Shown here piece after piece: positions 8,391-14,800 of a DNA stretch of 21,806 bases. How positions within the stretch are numbered: position 1 is the stretch's first letter; the number at the start of each line of letters is the position of its first letter. The position numbers and the translations under genes were made by a program. The DNA is from an uncultured Bacteroidales bacterium. Lineage in GTDB: Bacteria > Bacteroidota > Bacteroidia > Bacteroidales > UBA3663. Below the pieces are notes generated by a model that saw only the letters and a program-made list of their open reading frames with translations, had not been told where the DNA came from and searched no databases. The stretch covers positions 1 through 21,806 of the forward strand of contig CALBPV010000047.1 of NCBI GenBank assembly GCA_937899265.1, read 5' to 3'.

Positions 8391-8449
8391 ATATTTCGAA
8401 AAGAATGATTGAGACGGGAATCGCCCCCCCCAATCGGGGAAAAGACGTA

Positions 8450-8929
8450 TCAGTATTCGGTTTTGTCGGTCTTTTCAGACCCCAACCGGAAACTTTCAAG
8501 TGCTTCATCGCGCAGCATCGGGATGATGGGAACAGTACGTTTCTCCAGCGGCTTCTCCAGTTCTTCGTAGATGAAGTCGTCGGCGAAGTCTATGTCTCGG
8601 GCATCTTTTCGGGTATTTCCGAAATATATTCTCCTCAACCGTGACCAATAAATGGCCCCGAGACACATCGGACAAGGTTCGCAAGAGGTATAAATCGTAC
8701 AGCCGGACAAGTCGAATGTGCCGAACTTGTGGCATGCCTGACGGATGGTGTTGACCTCTGCATGGGCTGTCGGGTCGTTGTCTATTGTTACCCGGTTGCT
8801 GCTTCCGGCAACAATCTGTCCATCCTTCACGATAACGGCTCCGAACGGACCGCCTCCGTTTTTCACACTCTCATTTGCCAGACGTATGGCCTCGCGCATG
8901 AACGATTTGTCTTGTTCTGTAATTCTCAT
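8450..8929 (-). CDS. guaD: Guanine deaminase (CDA-superfamily, GuaD-like)
   Basis: 159 aa. The zinc site is intact: HAEV (His56, Glu58 as proton shuttle) and SCEPCPMC (Cys83, Cys86). The region after it, GAIYWSRLRRIYFGN and FADDFIYEELEKPLEKRTVP, resembles Bacillus GuaD (FIYKEIDKPAEERT) much more than TadA or cytidine deaminases, and the C-terminus ends in -EY as in GuaD. The enzyme turns guanine into xanthine, the substrate of the next gene's product. An upstream in-frame start at 9040 would add 37 Trp/Cys/Leu-rich residues that overlap the Wzm gene and match nothing in the family; I reject it in favour of MRITEQ at 8929. The gap to wzm is 31 nt, so co-transcription is likely. A tRNA or nucleoside deaminase activity is less likely but not excluded. 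Confidence 0.9.
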   Translation of the reverse strand: MRITEQDKSFMREAIRLANESVKNGGGPFGAVIVKDGQIVAGSSNRVTIDNDPTAHAEVNTIRQACHKFGTFDLSGCTIYTSCEPCPMCLGAIYWSRLRRIYFGNTRKDARDIDFADDFIYEELEKPLEKRTVPIIPMLRDEALESFRLGSEKTDKTEY

Positions 8930-8960
8930 ATTTGTCAGTATTGGGATGGTTTCTGAAAAA

Positions 8961-9818
8961 TCAGATGGTGTCCATAAATGTCCGCTCCTGCTTGGAGAAC
9001 AGCAAAATACCCAGAAACATAATAACAGCCATGAAAACAACGCTGTAAAGCAACGACCACCAGTCCATTTCTCCGATACCGGTAATCATGTAGCGGAAAT
9101 CCGTAAACACTCCTTGAAGCGGGTTCATGTAAAGGAATCGGGACAGGTTGCGATCGGCTGTAACATCCACGGGATAGATAACCGGAGTCGAATACATCCA
9201 TAACTGCAGGAAGAAACTCACCAGATTATTCAAGTCACGATATTTGACTGTCAGCGTGGAGACAATCAGTCCGCAGCCCAGTCCTGTGAGAGCCAAAATG
9301 ACAAAGAAGAACGGAACCAGACAAAATTCCCAAGTCAGACTGATTCCAACGGTCTCATCGAAACAGTAATAAAGCCAAATGGCCACCAGCGGAATACTTT
9401 GAACGATGACTTTGAGGAATCCGGATGTTATGCCAGACAGCGGAGCTACCAATCTGGGGAAATAAACCTTGGAGAAGATGCCGGCATTGCCTGAAAATGC
9501 AAATTGACCTGTAGTAAAACATGCCGTAAAATAGTTCCATAGCAACGTACCGCTCATGTAAAACAATGCCGGAGGTATACTGCCCGTCGAAATGCCAGCC
9601 AAGTTGGCAAAGACGAACATGTACATGACCGTGGTGAAAATGGGCTGGAAGAAGAACCACAGCGGGCCGAATATCGTCTGCTTATAGATCGTGACAATAT
9701 CACGCTTGACAAACTGTTTGAAGAGGTCGCGATATTTCCAAACCCCTTTCAAGTCCAAATCCAGCCACTTTTTGTGAGGCCGGATGACAATATCCCACCC
9801 GTTGTTGTTATTATTCAT
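8961..9818 (-). CDS. wzm: ABC-2 type permease for O-antigen/polysaccharide export, Wzm-type
   Basis: 285 aa from ATG 9818. Typical Wzm/TagG layout: a cytoplasmic amphipathic start (VIRPHKKWLDLDLKGVWKYR), YKQTIFGPLWFFFQP at about 47-61, six hydrophobic segments, KYRDLNNLVSFFLQLWMY and STPVIYPVD in the middle of the C-half, and a MNPLQGVFTDFR segment. It forms the membrane channel that, with Wzt, moves lipid-linked glycan to the periplasm. An upstream ATG at 9941 would add 41 residues not seen in the family; family proteins start just before the I-R-P-H segment, so I use 9818. The start is followed by a short Asn run (MNNNNNGW). It is the first gene of the glycan operon, about 500 nt downstream of the predicted promoter. 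Confidence 0.9.
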   Translation of the reverse strand: MNNNNNGWDIVIRPHKKWLDLDLKGVWKYRDLFKQFVKRDIVTIYKQTIFGPLWFFFQPIFTTVMYMFVFANLAGISTGSIPPALFYMSGTLLWNYFTACFTTGQFAFSGNAGIFSKVYFPRLVAPLSGITSGFLKVIVQSIPLVAIWLYYCFDETVGISLTWEFCLVPFFFVILALTGLGCGLIVSTLTVKYRDLNNLVSFFLQLWMYSTPVIYPVDVTADRNLSRFLYMNPLQGVFTDFRYMITGIGEMDWWSLLYSVVFMAVIMFLGILLFSKQERTFMDTI

Positions 9819-10015
9819 ATTGTTGAGTTGATAAACGATTTTTCCCAATCTGTAACCGAACATCCCTGCGCCCGAATCGGTTGTCTGTTCGTCAACAAAG
9901 GCGAATGACGTCATCGGGGAAAAGCATGCGACAAGAAGCATCTTCAGAGGACTGTTGCTTCAAGAACAGCACATAGCGCACATTTTCATATCGCAAAGAT
10001 TATGTACCAGAAATA

Positions 10016-10129
10016 TTATGTTTCTACCACATATTTTCTGTACTCTGCCCGATTCTTGCTTTCTTTTATCCGTTCCGGGAACTTCAGCTGCGACTTGAAG
10101 GGTTGTGAAATCTGCTGTATTTCAGGCAT
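10016..10129 (-). CDS. Possible 37-aa leader ORF or gene remnant
   Basis: An ATG at 10129 opens a 37-codon frame ending at TAA 10016-10018. The product is basic and polar (MPEIQQISQPFK... ending RKYVVET), with codon use that looks coding rather than random. A weak AG-rich stretch (GAAGAGG) lies about 11 nt before the ATG. It sits inside the leader of the glycan operon, about 200 nt before wzm. I recognise no family. It could be a small leader peptide, a remnant of a lost gene, or chance. Confidence 0.22.
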   Translation of the reverse strand: MPEIQQISQPFKSQLKFPERIKESKNRAEYRKYVVET

Positions 10130-10267
10130 TAACCAGACACCTCTTCAAGCACTCAAAACACAGCTTCGCTGAAGCCTGTCCCATGGGATGACCGACTTCT
10201 CCAACCGCTGCTGCGGCCGACTGCTATGGATGTACGTGCCGCCTTGTCCATACGTCATAATATACCG

Positions 10268-10319
10268 GGAAACGCATTCGGTTTACAATCCTTTGTGATT
10301 CGGTTAAAATGCACTTTCC
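10268..10319 (-). promoter_or_regulatory. 5'-terminal RNA hairpin and 8-bp direct repeat in the glycan operon leader
   Basis: On the minus strand GGAAA (10319-10315) pairs with TTTCC (10272-10268) and GCATT (10312-10308) with AATGC (10278-10274), with a small asymmetric bulge between. The predicted transcription start (about 10319) falls at the first G, so the RNA would begin with this stem. Inside lies a direct repeat ATTCGGTT (plus strand, 10276-10283 and 10298-10305), start-to-start distance 22 bp or about two helical turns, which could instead be a protein site. Confidence 0.4.
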
Positions 10320-10324
10320 AGGGG

Positions 10325-10356
10325 CAAAGATACAAATTAAAATTCAAATAAAGAAA
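10325..10356 (-). promoter_or_regulatory. Bacteroidetes-type promoter for the glycan operon
   Basis: The minus strand shows TATCTTTG (10332-10325), an exact match to the -7 consensus TAnnTTTG, with TTTC (10356-10353) 20 nt upstream as a three-of-four -33 box. It begins just past the T-run of the thioesterase terminator, as expected for the next transcription unit. The predicted start is near 10319. Confidence 0.6.
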
Positions 10357-10365
10357 CATTTTGAC

Positions 10366-10406
10366 AAAAAAAAAGCCAAAAATCAGCAAAAATGTTGATT
10401 TTTGGC
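10366..10406 (-). terminator. Intrinsic terminator after the PaaI-like thioesterase gene
   Basis: A 13-bp stem with one G-U pair (GCCAAAAATCAAC at 10406-10394 and GTTGATTTTTGGC-like at 10387-10375, minus strand) closes a 6-nt loop and is followed at once by nine T's (10374-10366). It lies 66 nt downstream of the thioesterase stop. A clear rho-independent terminator on the minus strand. Confidence 0.85.
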
Positions 10407-10472
10407 ACCATTTTTCCAAAAATTCGGGTTAAAAAGAACTCATTCCGCTTTTTTCCGCACAAACGGCAGAGC

Positions 10473-10940
10473 TTACTCCTCCACTTCGCAATGGGAGAAT
10501 CCCATCTCGCGGGCTTTTTCGGGGGTCATCATGAAATAGGTGACTTCGGCCTCAACGCAGACTTCTCCATCCGCATTGGTTATCTCGGCATGCATGAAAA
10601 GGAGATTCCGCATTTGACGGACGATTTTGGCACGAACGGTCAGAGCCGGATCGTCGGTGGAAACAGATTTGCGGAATTTGACATTCAAAGCCGTCGTGTA
10701 GCCGGCGGTCTGCAACTTTCGCGTCACTACCCACCCGCACGTCTCGTCGATGAGAGTGCTGAGCACACCGCCGTGCATGGTGTCCACCCAGCCCTGATAG
10801 TTGCGTTGAGGATGCCAGGTGCTGAGGATATAGTCGCCGTCCTCATAAAACTCCATGTGGAGTCCGAACGGATTGTTTGGTGAACAGCCGAAACAATTAT
10901 ATTTGCGGTTGTTGGTCCAAAGGTTGATGATTTTTTTCAT
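10473..10940 (-). CDS. PaaI-family hotdog-fold thioesterase
   Basis: 155 aa. The core motif is TMHGGVLSTLIDETCG (residues 54-69): the HGG loop and Asp65 mark the PaaI/YbgC-like acyl-CoA thioesterase group. The following strands (GYTTALNVKFRKSV, LTVRAKIVRQMRNLLFMHAEI, CVEAEVTYFMM) complete one hotdog domain. The N-terminus carries CFGCSPNNPFGLHM (16-29), seen in many Bacteroidetes and other PaaI-like proteins. It probably cleaves a small or aromatic acyl-CoA in the cytosol; the substrate is unknown. A promoter at 11280-11311 points toward it, leaving a leader of about 330 nt that contains gene scraps, and a strong terminator follows. It appears to be a single-gene unit. Confidence 0.88.
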   Translation of the reverse strand: MKKIINLWTNNRKYNCFGCSPNNPFGLHMEFYEDGDYILSTWHPQRNYQGWVDTMHGGVLSTLIDETCGWVVTRKLQTAGYTTALNVKFRKSVSTDDPALTVRAKIVRQMRNLLFMHAEITNADGEVCVEAEVTYFMMTPEKAREMGFSHCEVEE

Positions 10941-10955
10941 TTTCGTGCGCTGATT

Positions 10956-11054
10956 TTAAAGACATGCTGCTTCAGCGGAGTTCTTGTACTCTTCTGCCAT
11001 CCAGGCTGTATTGCCTTTGGCCCTCGGTGAGGACTGCAAAATCAAAATGTTCAT
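10956..11054 (-). pseudogene. N-terminal remnant of an NAD(P)H-dependent FMN reductase/flavodoxin-like gene
   Basis: A 32-codon frame starts at ATG 11054 and reads MNILILQSSPRAKGNTAWM..., then stops at TAA 10956. This matches the first strand and phosphate-binding loop of flavodoxin-fold FMN reductases (typical start: M-K-I-L-I-x-N-G-S-P-R-x-x-G-N-T). About 150 residues of such a protein should follow, but after 32 residues the frame ends and the thioesterase gene begins 16 nt later. An A-rich stretch precedes the ATG as expected for a Bacteroidetes start. I read it as a deletion relic; a functional 32-aa peptide is less likely. Confidence 0.6.
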
Positions 11055-11105
11055 AATTCAGTTTTTAGAAGTTTGGAAGAATATAGTTGATTAAAACAAT
11101 AGGGG

Positions 11106-11243
11106 TTATACCTTATTATATATATATGTGTCGCTTGGGGGGGGCATTTCCTCATCAGTGCAGCCTGTCTTCCACTCAATCTGTTCGACCGACATGCGGC
11201 AGATGCCTTCCAGCCATTGGTCGCGTTGAAGGTTTCTCTCATT
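11106..11243 (-). pseudogene. Possible coding remnant upstream of the flavodoxin scrap
   Basis: This open stretch on the minus strand reads NERNLQRDQWLEGICRMSVE... and ends at TAA 11106-11108. Its composition (acidic, Trp/Leu/Ile in amphipathic spacing) looks like a real protein, but there is no ATG at its beginning; the first in-frame Met codon is at 11195. A different frame has an ATG at about 11242 with a less protein-like product. An 8-C run (minus strand) lies inside it at 11144-11137, where a frame slip could have occurred. I do not recognise the family. Confidence 0.25.
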
Positions 11244-11279
11244 TGGGTTGTTTTTTGAGATTGCAATTATATCGTGCTG

Positions 11280-11311
11280 CAAAGATACGCGTTTTTCGCA
11301 ACATTTCCAAA
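11280..11311 (-). promoter_or_regulatory. Bacteroidetes-type promoter pointing to the thioesterase
   Basis: On the minus strand TTTG (11311-11308), exactly 20 nt, then TATCTTTG (11287-11280): a full match to TTTG-N20-TAnnTTTG. The predicted start is near 11274, about 330 nt before the thioesterase ATG, with the gene remnants in between. Confidence 0.7.
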
Positions 11312-11441
11312 AAAATTCGCAAAAACTTTCACAACTGCGCTCCCGGAACGGATTGTATAGGCAATTTTGGTCTCAAAGTCGGTGTTTTTTGAAGCAATTT
11401 TGCATAAAAATGTCCATTTCGGGCAAAATATCGGGACGAAA

Positions 11442-11473
11442 TTTGGCAGTTTCGAAAATTATAATTACCTTTG
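11442..11473 (+). promoter_or_regulatory. Bacteroidetes-type promoter of the C10 peptidase cluster
   Basis: TTTG (11442-11445), 20 nt, TACCTTTG (11466-11473): a full match to the consensus. The predicted start at about 11480 is only some 5 nt before the ATG at 11485, so either the message is nearly leaderless or translation begins at ATG 11539, which has a GGGG stretch just upstream. Confidence 0.7.
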
Positions 11474-11484
11474 CCACGGATTCT

Positions 11485-12870
11485 ATGGCAACAGGCGTGG
11501 CATATTGCAATAACACAAGCAACGGACATCGGGGTCGGATGCTGGCCTTTCTGACGGCAACGGTATTGCTGTCGGCTCCGTTGTCTGCACGGACGGTGGC
11601 TCCCTTGATGGAGGGCTACTGTTGGACACAACTCTCGCCCTACAACGACGAGTGCCCTCTGTTCGGACAAGAACGGAGTGCCACGGGCTGTGTGGCCACC
11701 GCGTTGGCCCAGATTATCCACTATCATCGTTATGCCGAGGGCAGGGACGAAGTGAGCTACACTCTTACTGCCGCCGACCGTCAACAGCTGACCCTGCAGT
11801 TCGAAGGACAGCACTACAATCTGGATGCCATGTCGGCCGACGGCATTCAGTCGGCCGACAAGGCCGAACTGGCCCGCTTCAACTACCATGTGGGGGGTTC
11901 CGTCCGTATGCAGTTCGGCCCCCGGGAAGCCTCCTCATTCGGATATGCCGTTCCCGCCGGCCTCTATCATTTCAGCTACGCGTCCGAAGCCGTCTTCCTC
12001 AGCCGCAGCTGGTTCGAGGACGGGGAATGGGATGCCATCCTGCAGAACGAACTCCAGCACGCACGCCCGGTGCTCTACACGGCAGACAACGGCAGCACCT
12101 CTCACGCCTTCATCCTCGACGGAGTGAACGATGACGGACAATACCATGTGATTTGGGGATGGGGCACGGAGACCGACGGATGGTATGCGTTGGACAACCT
12201 GAAGCCTGCCGGACACGATGCCTTCAACGTCAATCACGGAGCCGTAATCAACATCGCGCCCCACCTGGATCGCGAAACGGACGGCGTGACGTGTTACAAT
12301 GCCATTCAGGCCACCCGACTGGGACTCCCGTCAGGAGTGTCCGACACCATAATGACCACAGGAAGCACGATGACATTCACGGCTTCCTATCTCTACAACT
12401 TCAACCATCTGCAATCTCCGGGCGGCAAGTTCGGACTCTTGGTGGAGGACAGCGAGGGACATCTGTTTCGCAGACTGGAGCCCGCACTTTCCATCAGGTC
12501 CTATACCCATCTGACCCTCTCGGACTATTACGGGGTCTTTGCCACCAATGCCTGGTCGCAACGTCCCGGCTACACCCTCCGCATCCCATTCACGGTACCG
12601 TCCGACATGCCGGACGGCACCTACAGGATAAGCCTCTATTTCATACCCTCCTTTGACCAGACGCAGTGCAGCATCGTCCGGTGCCAGAAACCCAAACCTT
12701 ACGGGGTGGAGGTACACATACGCGATGCCAAGCTCGGAATCGGTTCCGTCGTGGACGATTATGCCTCGGAGCACACCGTCCTCTACGACCTCTATGGACA
12801 TCCCGTCAGTGAAGAAAGTGCCCCGCCCGGTATCTATGTCCGGGGAGGCAAAATCATACGCATCAGATAA
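11485..12870 (+). CDS. C10-family cysteine peptidase (streptopain/interpain-like) with T9SS-like tail
   Basis: 461 aa. The catalytic Cys is in TGCVATALAQI (Cys69) and the His in SHAFILDGVN (His207), followed by HVIWGWG, as in SpeB and interpain A. A hydrophobic stretch LAFLTATVLLSAPLSA (20-35) is a signal peptide, so the enzyme is exported. Mature sequence begins at once with the APLMEGYCWTQLSPYNDECP segment of the catalytic domain: the inhibitory propeptide of about 100 residues seen in SpeB/interpain is absent. After residue about 265 comes a beta-rich region, and the last 30 residues (VLYDLYGHPV ... GIYVRGGKIIRIR) resemble the end of type IX secretion C-terminal domains, suggesting surface delivery. 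The start may instead be ATG 11539 (443 aa), which suits the promoter better. The exporter gene follows 10 nt later. Peptidase class is firm; substrate unknown. Confidence 0.88.
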   Translation: MATGVAYCNNTSNGHRGRMLAFLTATVLLSAPLSARTVAPLMEGYCWTQLSPYNDECPLFGQERSATGCVATALAQIIHYHRYAEGRDEVSYTLTAADRQQLTLQFEGQHYNLDAMSADGIQSADKAELARFNYHVGGSVRMQFGPREASSFGYAVPAGLYHFSYASEAVFLSRSWFEDGEWDAILQNELQHARPVLYTADNGSTSHAFILDGVNDDGQYHVIWGWGTETDGWYALDNLKPAGHDAFNVNHGAVINIAPHLDRETDGVTCYNAIQATRLGLPSGVSDTIMTTGSTMTFTASYLYNFNHLQSPGGKFGLLVEDSEGHLFRRLEPALSIRSYTHLTLSDYYGVFATNAWSQRPGYTLRIPFTVPSDMPDGTYRISLYFIPSFDQTQCSIVRCQKPKPYGVEVHIRDAKLGIGSVVDDYASEHTVLYDLYGHPVSEESAPPGIYVRGGKIIRIR

Positions 12871-12880
12871 AAACGACATT

Positions 12881-14728
12881 ATGCTGAAACAATTCTTCGA
12901 AGTGCTCGGACGCTACATCCGCCCCTACAAGAGCTACCTTGTGGGGTCGGTAGGTCTCAACTTCCTGTCGCAGGTGCTTAACGTCTTCTCGTTTGCAGCA
13001 CTCATACCCATTCTCAACATCCTCTTCCAGATTGACAGCAAAGTTTATACCTACCAGCCCGTGGACTGGAGCCAGAACTTCGACACCATAAAGAACGCCC
13101 TCATCAACGACGCCTACTGGAAGGTGGCTCAGATGACGCAGGAGGACGGCGCTTTCTATACCCTCGTCGTCTTCGGCATCGCCCTCATCGTCATGACCGG
13201 CATCAAGACGGCTGCCTACTTTGCCTCGTCGGCTGTCATGATACCCTTCCGTACAGGCGTGGTCAAAGACATCCGTCTGGAGGTCTATAACAAAGTGCTG
13301 CGCCTCCCCCTCTCCTTCTTTTCGGAAGAGAGGAAGGGCGACATCGTGGCTCGCATGAGCTCCGATGCCCAAGTCGTGGAGACATCGCTCACAGCCTCCG
13401 TCGATATGCTCATCAAGAGCCCCATCTCCATTGTGGTATGTTTCGTGACCATGTTTCTGCTCTCGTGGCAACTCACCCTTTTCGTGCTGCTTGCCGTGCC
13501 CGTGCTGGGCTATCTGATGGGCCTTGTGAGCCGAAAACTCAAACGCCGCTCCGCCGATGTGCAAACCCTCTGGGGCCAAATCATGACAGAGCTTGACGAG
13601 ACACTCGGTGGTCTGCGCATCATCAAAGCCTTCATTGCCGAGAAGAAGATGTCGGCCCGATTCCGCCGCACCAACGAGGCATACGTGGCCGCTATGAACG
13701 GCATGGCTATCCGACAGAGTTCCGCCCACCCCATGTCGGAATTCATGGGCACCATCATCATCGTCATCGTGCTCCTCTTCGGCGGCTGGCTCATTCTGGG
13801 AAACCACTCCCCCATCGATGCCGCCATGTTTATCTATTATCTCGTCATTCTCTACTCGGTCATCAACCCGCTCAAGGAGTTTTCCAAGGCTCTCTACAAT
13901 GTGCCGCAGGGTCTCGCTTCCATGGACCGCATCGACATGATACTCAAAGCCGAGAATCCCATCCGCGAACCCGCCGACCCCAAGCCCCTCTCCTCCTTCG
14001 AGAAAGGAATAGAACTCCGGGATGTCTCCTTCAAGTACAGCAGCGATGGACGCGACATCCTCAAGCACATCAACCTCACCGTACCCAAGGGCAAGACCAT
14101 CGCTCTGGTCGGACAGTCCGGCAGCGGCAAATCGACGCTCGTCGATCTCATCCCGCGTTACCATGAGGTGACTTCCGGCAGCATCACCATCGACGGCAAG
14201 GATGTGCGTGAAGTCTCCATTCCGGCTCTGCGTTCGCTCATCGGCAACGTCAACCAGGAGGCCATCCTCTTCAACGACACGTTCTACAACAACATCACCT
14301 TCGGCGTGGAGAACGCCACCATGGAAGAGGTTATCGAAGCCGCACGCATCGCCAATGCCCACGACTTCATCATCCAGAGCGAGAAGGGCTACGACACCAT
14401 GATAGGCGACCGCGGGGGACGCCTATCAGGCGGACAGCGCCAACGCATCTCCATCGCACGCGCCATCCTCAAGAACCCACCCATCCTCATCCTCGACGAG
14501 GCAACATCCGCCCTCGACACCGAGTCGGAACGGCTCGTACAGGAAGCCCTCGAGAGGCTGATGCGCTCACGCACAACCGTAGCCATCGCCCACCGGCTTT
14601 CCACCATCAGGAACGCCGACGAGATTTATGTGCTCCACGAGGGAGAAATCGTGGAACGAGGTACCCACGAGGAACTCCTCGCCCGAGGCGGATACTATAA
14701 GAAACTCCACGACATGCAGTCTCTCTAG
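12881..14728 (+). CDS. MsbA-like ABC exporter (fused permease-ATPase)
   Basis: 615 aa half-transporter. An N-terminal six-helix ABC exporter domain (about 15-345) includes the coupling segments RLPLSFFSEERKGDIVARMSSD and ELDETLGGLRIIKAF. The ATPase domain follows, with Walker A GQSGSGKST (411-419), Q-loop NQEAILFNDT, signature LSGGQRQR (515-522), Walker B ILILDEATSALD (535-546) and the H-loop in AIAHRLST. Such proteins act as homodimers in the inner membrane; in Bacteroidetes this type is usually annotated as MsbA, the lipid A-core flippase, but peptide or drug export cannot be excluded. An upstream ATG at 12653 overlaps the peptidase gene and adds unrelated residues, so I start at 12881, 10 nt after the peptidase stop, in the same operon. 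There is no C39 peptidase domain. Confidence 0.9.
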   Translation: MLKQFFEVLGRYIRPYKSYLVGSVGLNFLSQVLNVFSFAALIPILNILFQIDSKVYTYQPVDWSQNFDTIKNALINDAYWKVAQMTQEDGAFYTLVVFGIALIVMTGIKTAAYFASSAVMIPFRTGVVKDIRLEVYNKVLRLPLSFFSEERKGDIVARMSSDAQVVETSLTASVDMLIKSPISIVVCFVTMFLLSWQLTLFVLLAVPVLGYLMGLVSRKLKRRSADVQTLWGQIMTELDETLGGLRIIKAFIAEKKMSARFRRTNEAYVAAMNGMAIRQSSAHPMSEFMGTIIIVIVLLFGGWLILGNHSPIDAAMFIYYLVILYSVINPLKEFSKALYNVPQGLASMDRIDMILKAENPIREPADPKPLSSFEKGIELRDVSFKYSSDGRDILKHINLTVPKGKTIALVGQSGSGKSTLVDLIPRYHEVTSGSITIDGKDVREVSIPALRSLIGNVNQEAILFNDTFYNNITFGVENATMEEVIEAARIANAHDFIIQSEKGYDTMIGDRGGRLSGGQRQRISIARAILKNPPILILDEATSALDTESERLVQEALERLMRSRTTVAIAHRLSTIRNADEIYVLHEGEIVERGTHEELLARGGYYKKLHDMQSL

Positions 14729-14800
14729 CTTCCTTCAGGATGTCGTTCTCGTCCCCGTTAATAATAACTTGAAACTAAATTATATAAACTCCAAAAATCA

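Larger units (their letters stand above)
9819..10365 (-). other. Long leader/intergenic region of the glycan operon
   Basis: About 550 bp without a convincing gene. Read on the minus strand it runs from the promoter (10325-10356) to the Wzm start. It contains a 5'-terminal hairpin (10268-10319), several smaller stems, for example GCTTC-AGC-GAAGC near 10162-10176 and CCGC-AGCA-GCGG near 10206-10217, and one possible 37-aa ORF (10016-10129). No known riboswitch or tRNA was recognised. A near-match to the -7 box (AATCTTTG, 9994-10001) has no -33 partner. Confidence 0.6.
10941..11484. other. Intergenic region with divergent promoters and gene remnants
   Basis: About 540 bp between the thioesterase (minus) and the C10 peptidase (plus). 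It holds a minus-strand promoter (11280-11311), a plus-strand promoter (11442-11473), a broken flavodoxin-like gene start (10956-11054), a second possible coding scrap (11106-11243), an 8-G run (11137-11144) and a TA repeat (about 11117-11127). The 130 bp between the two promoters (11312-11441) is AT-rich; I see nothing further in it. Confidence 0.6.

Noticed and set aside
8391..8449. Purine riboswitch upstream of xpt
   Set aside because: The gap is only 59 nt, too short for the aptamer plus platform, and shows none of its conserved loops.
8930..9040. Upstream extension of guaD with a hydrophobic MFSWLLLCFWVFCC start
   Set aside because: It overlaps the wzm gene, and family proteins start at the MRITEQ position; a cytosolic deaminase needs no signal peptide.
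9819..9941. 41-residue upstream extension of Wzm
   Set aside because: Wzm proteins start directly before the I-R-P-H/K-Y-R-D segment; the extension matches no family and is more likely leader RNA.
11051..11266. 71-aa minus-strand ORF starting at TTG
   Set aside because: The product has a random-looking basic composition; another frame over the same DNA looks more like protein, and the flavodoxin stump overlaps its end.
12653..12880. Upstream extension of the MsbA-like exporter
   Set aside because: It lies within the peptidase gene in another frame and is Ser/Pro/Arg-rich, unlike any ABC exporter N-terminus.
12863..14362. Long minus-strand ORF opposite the ABC exporter (and similar ones at 14978-15895, 16708-17859, 17902-19140)
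   Set aside because: These His/Glu/Val/Gly-rich products arise from strong codon bias of the plus-strand genes, which carry all recognisable motifs.
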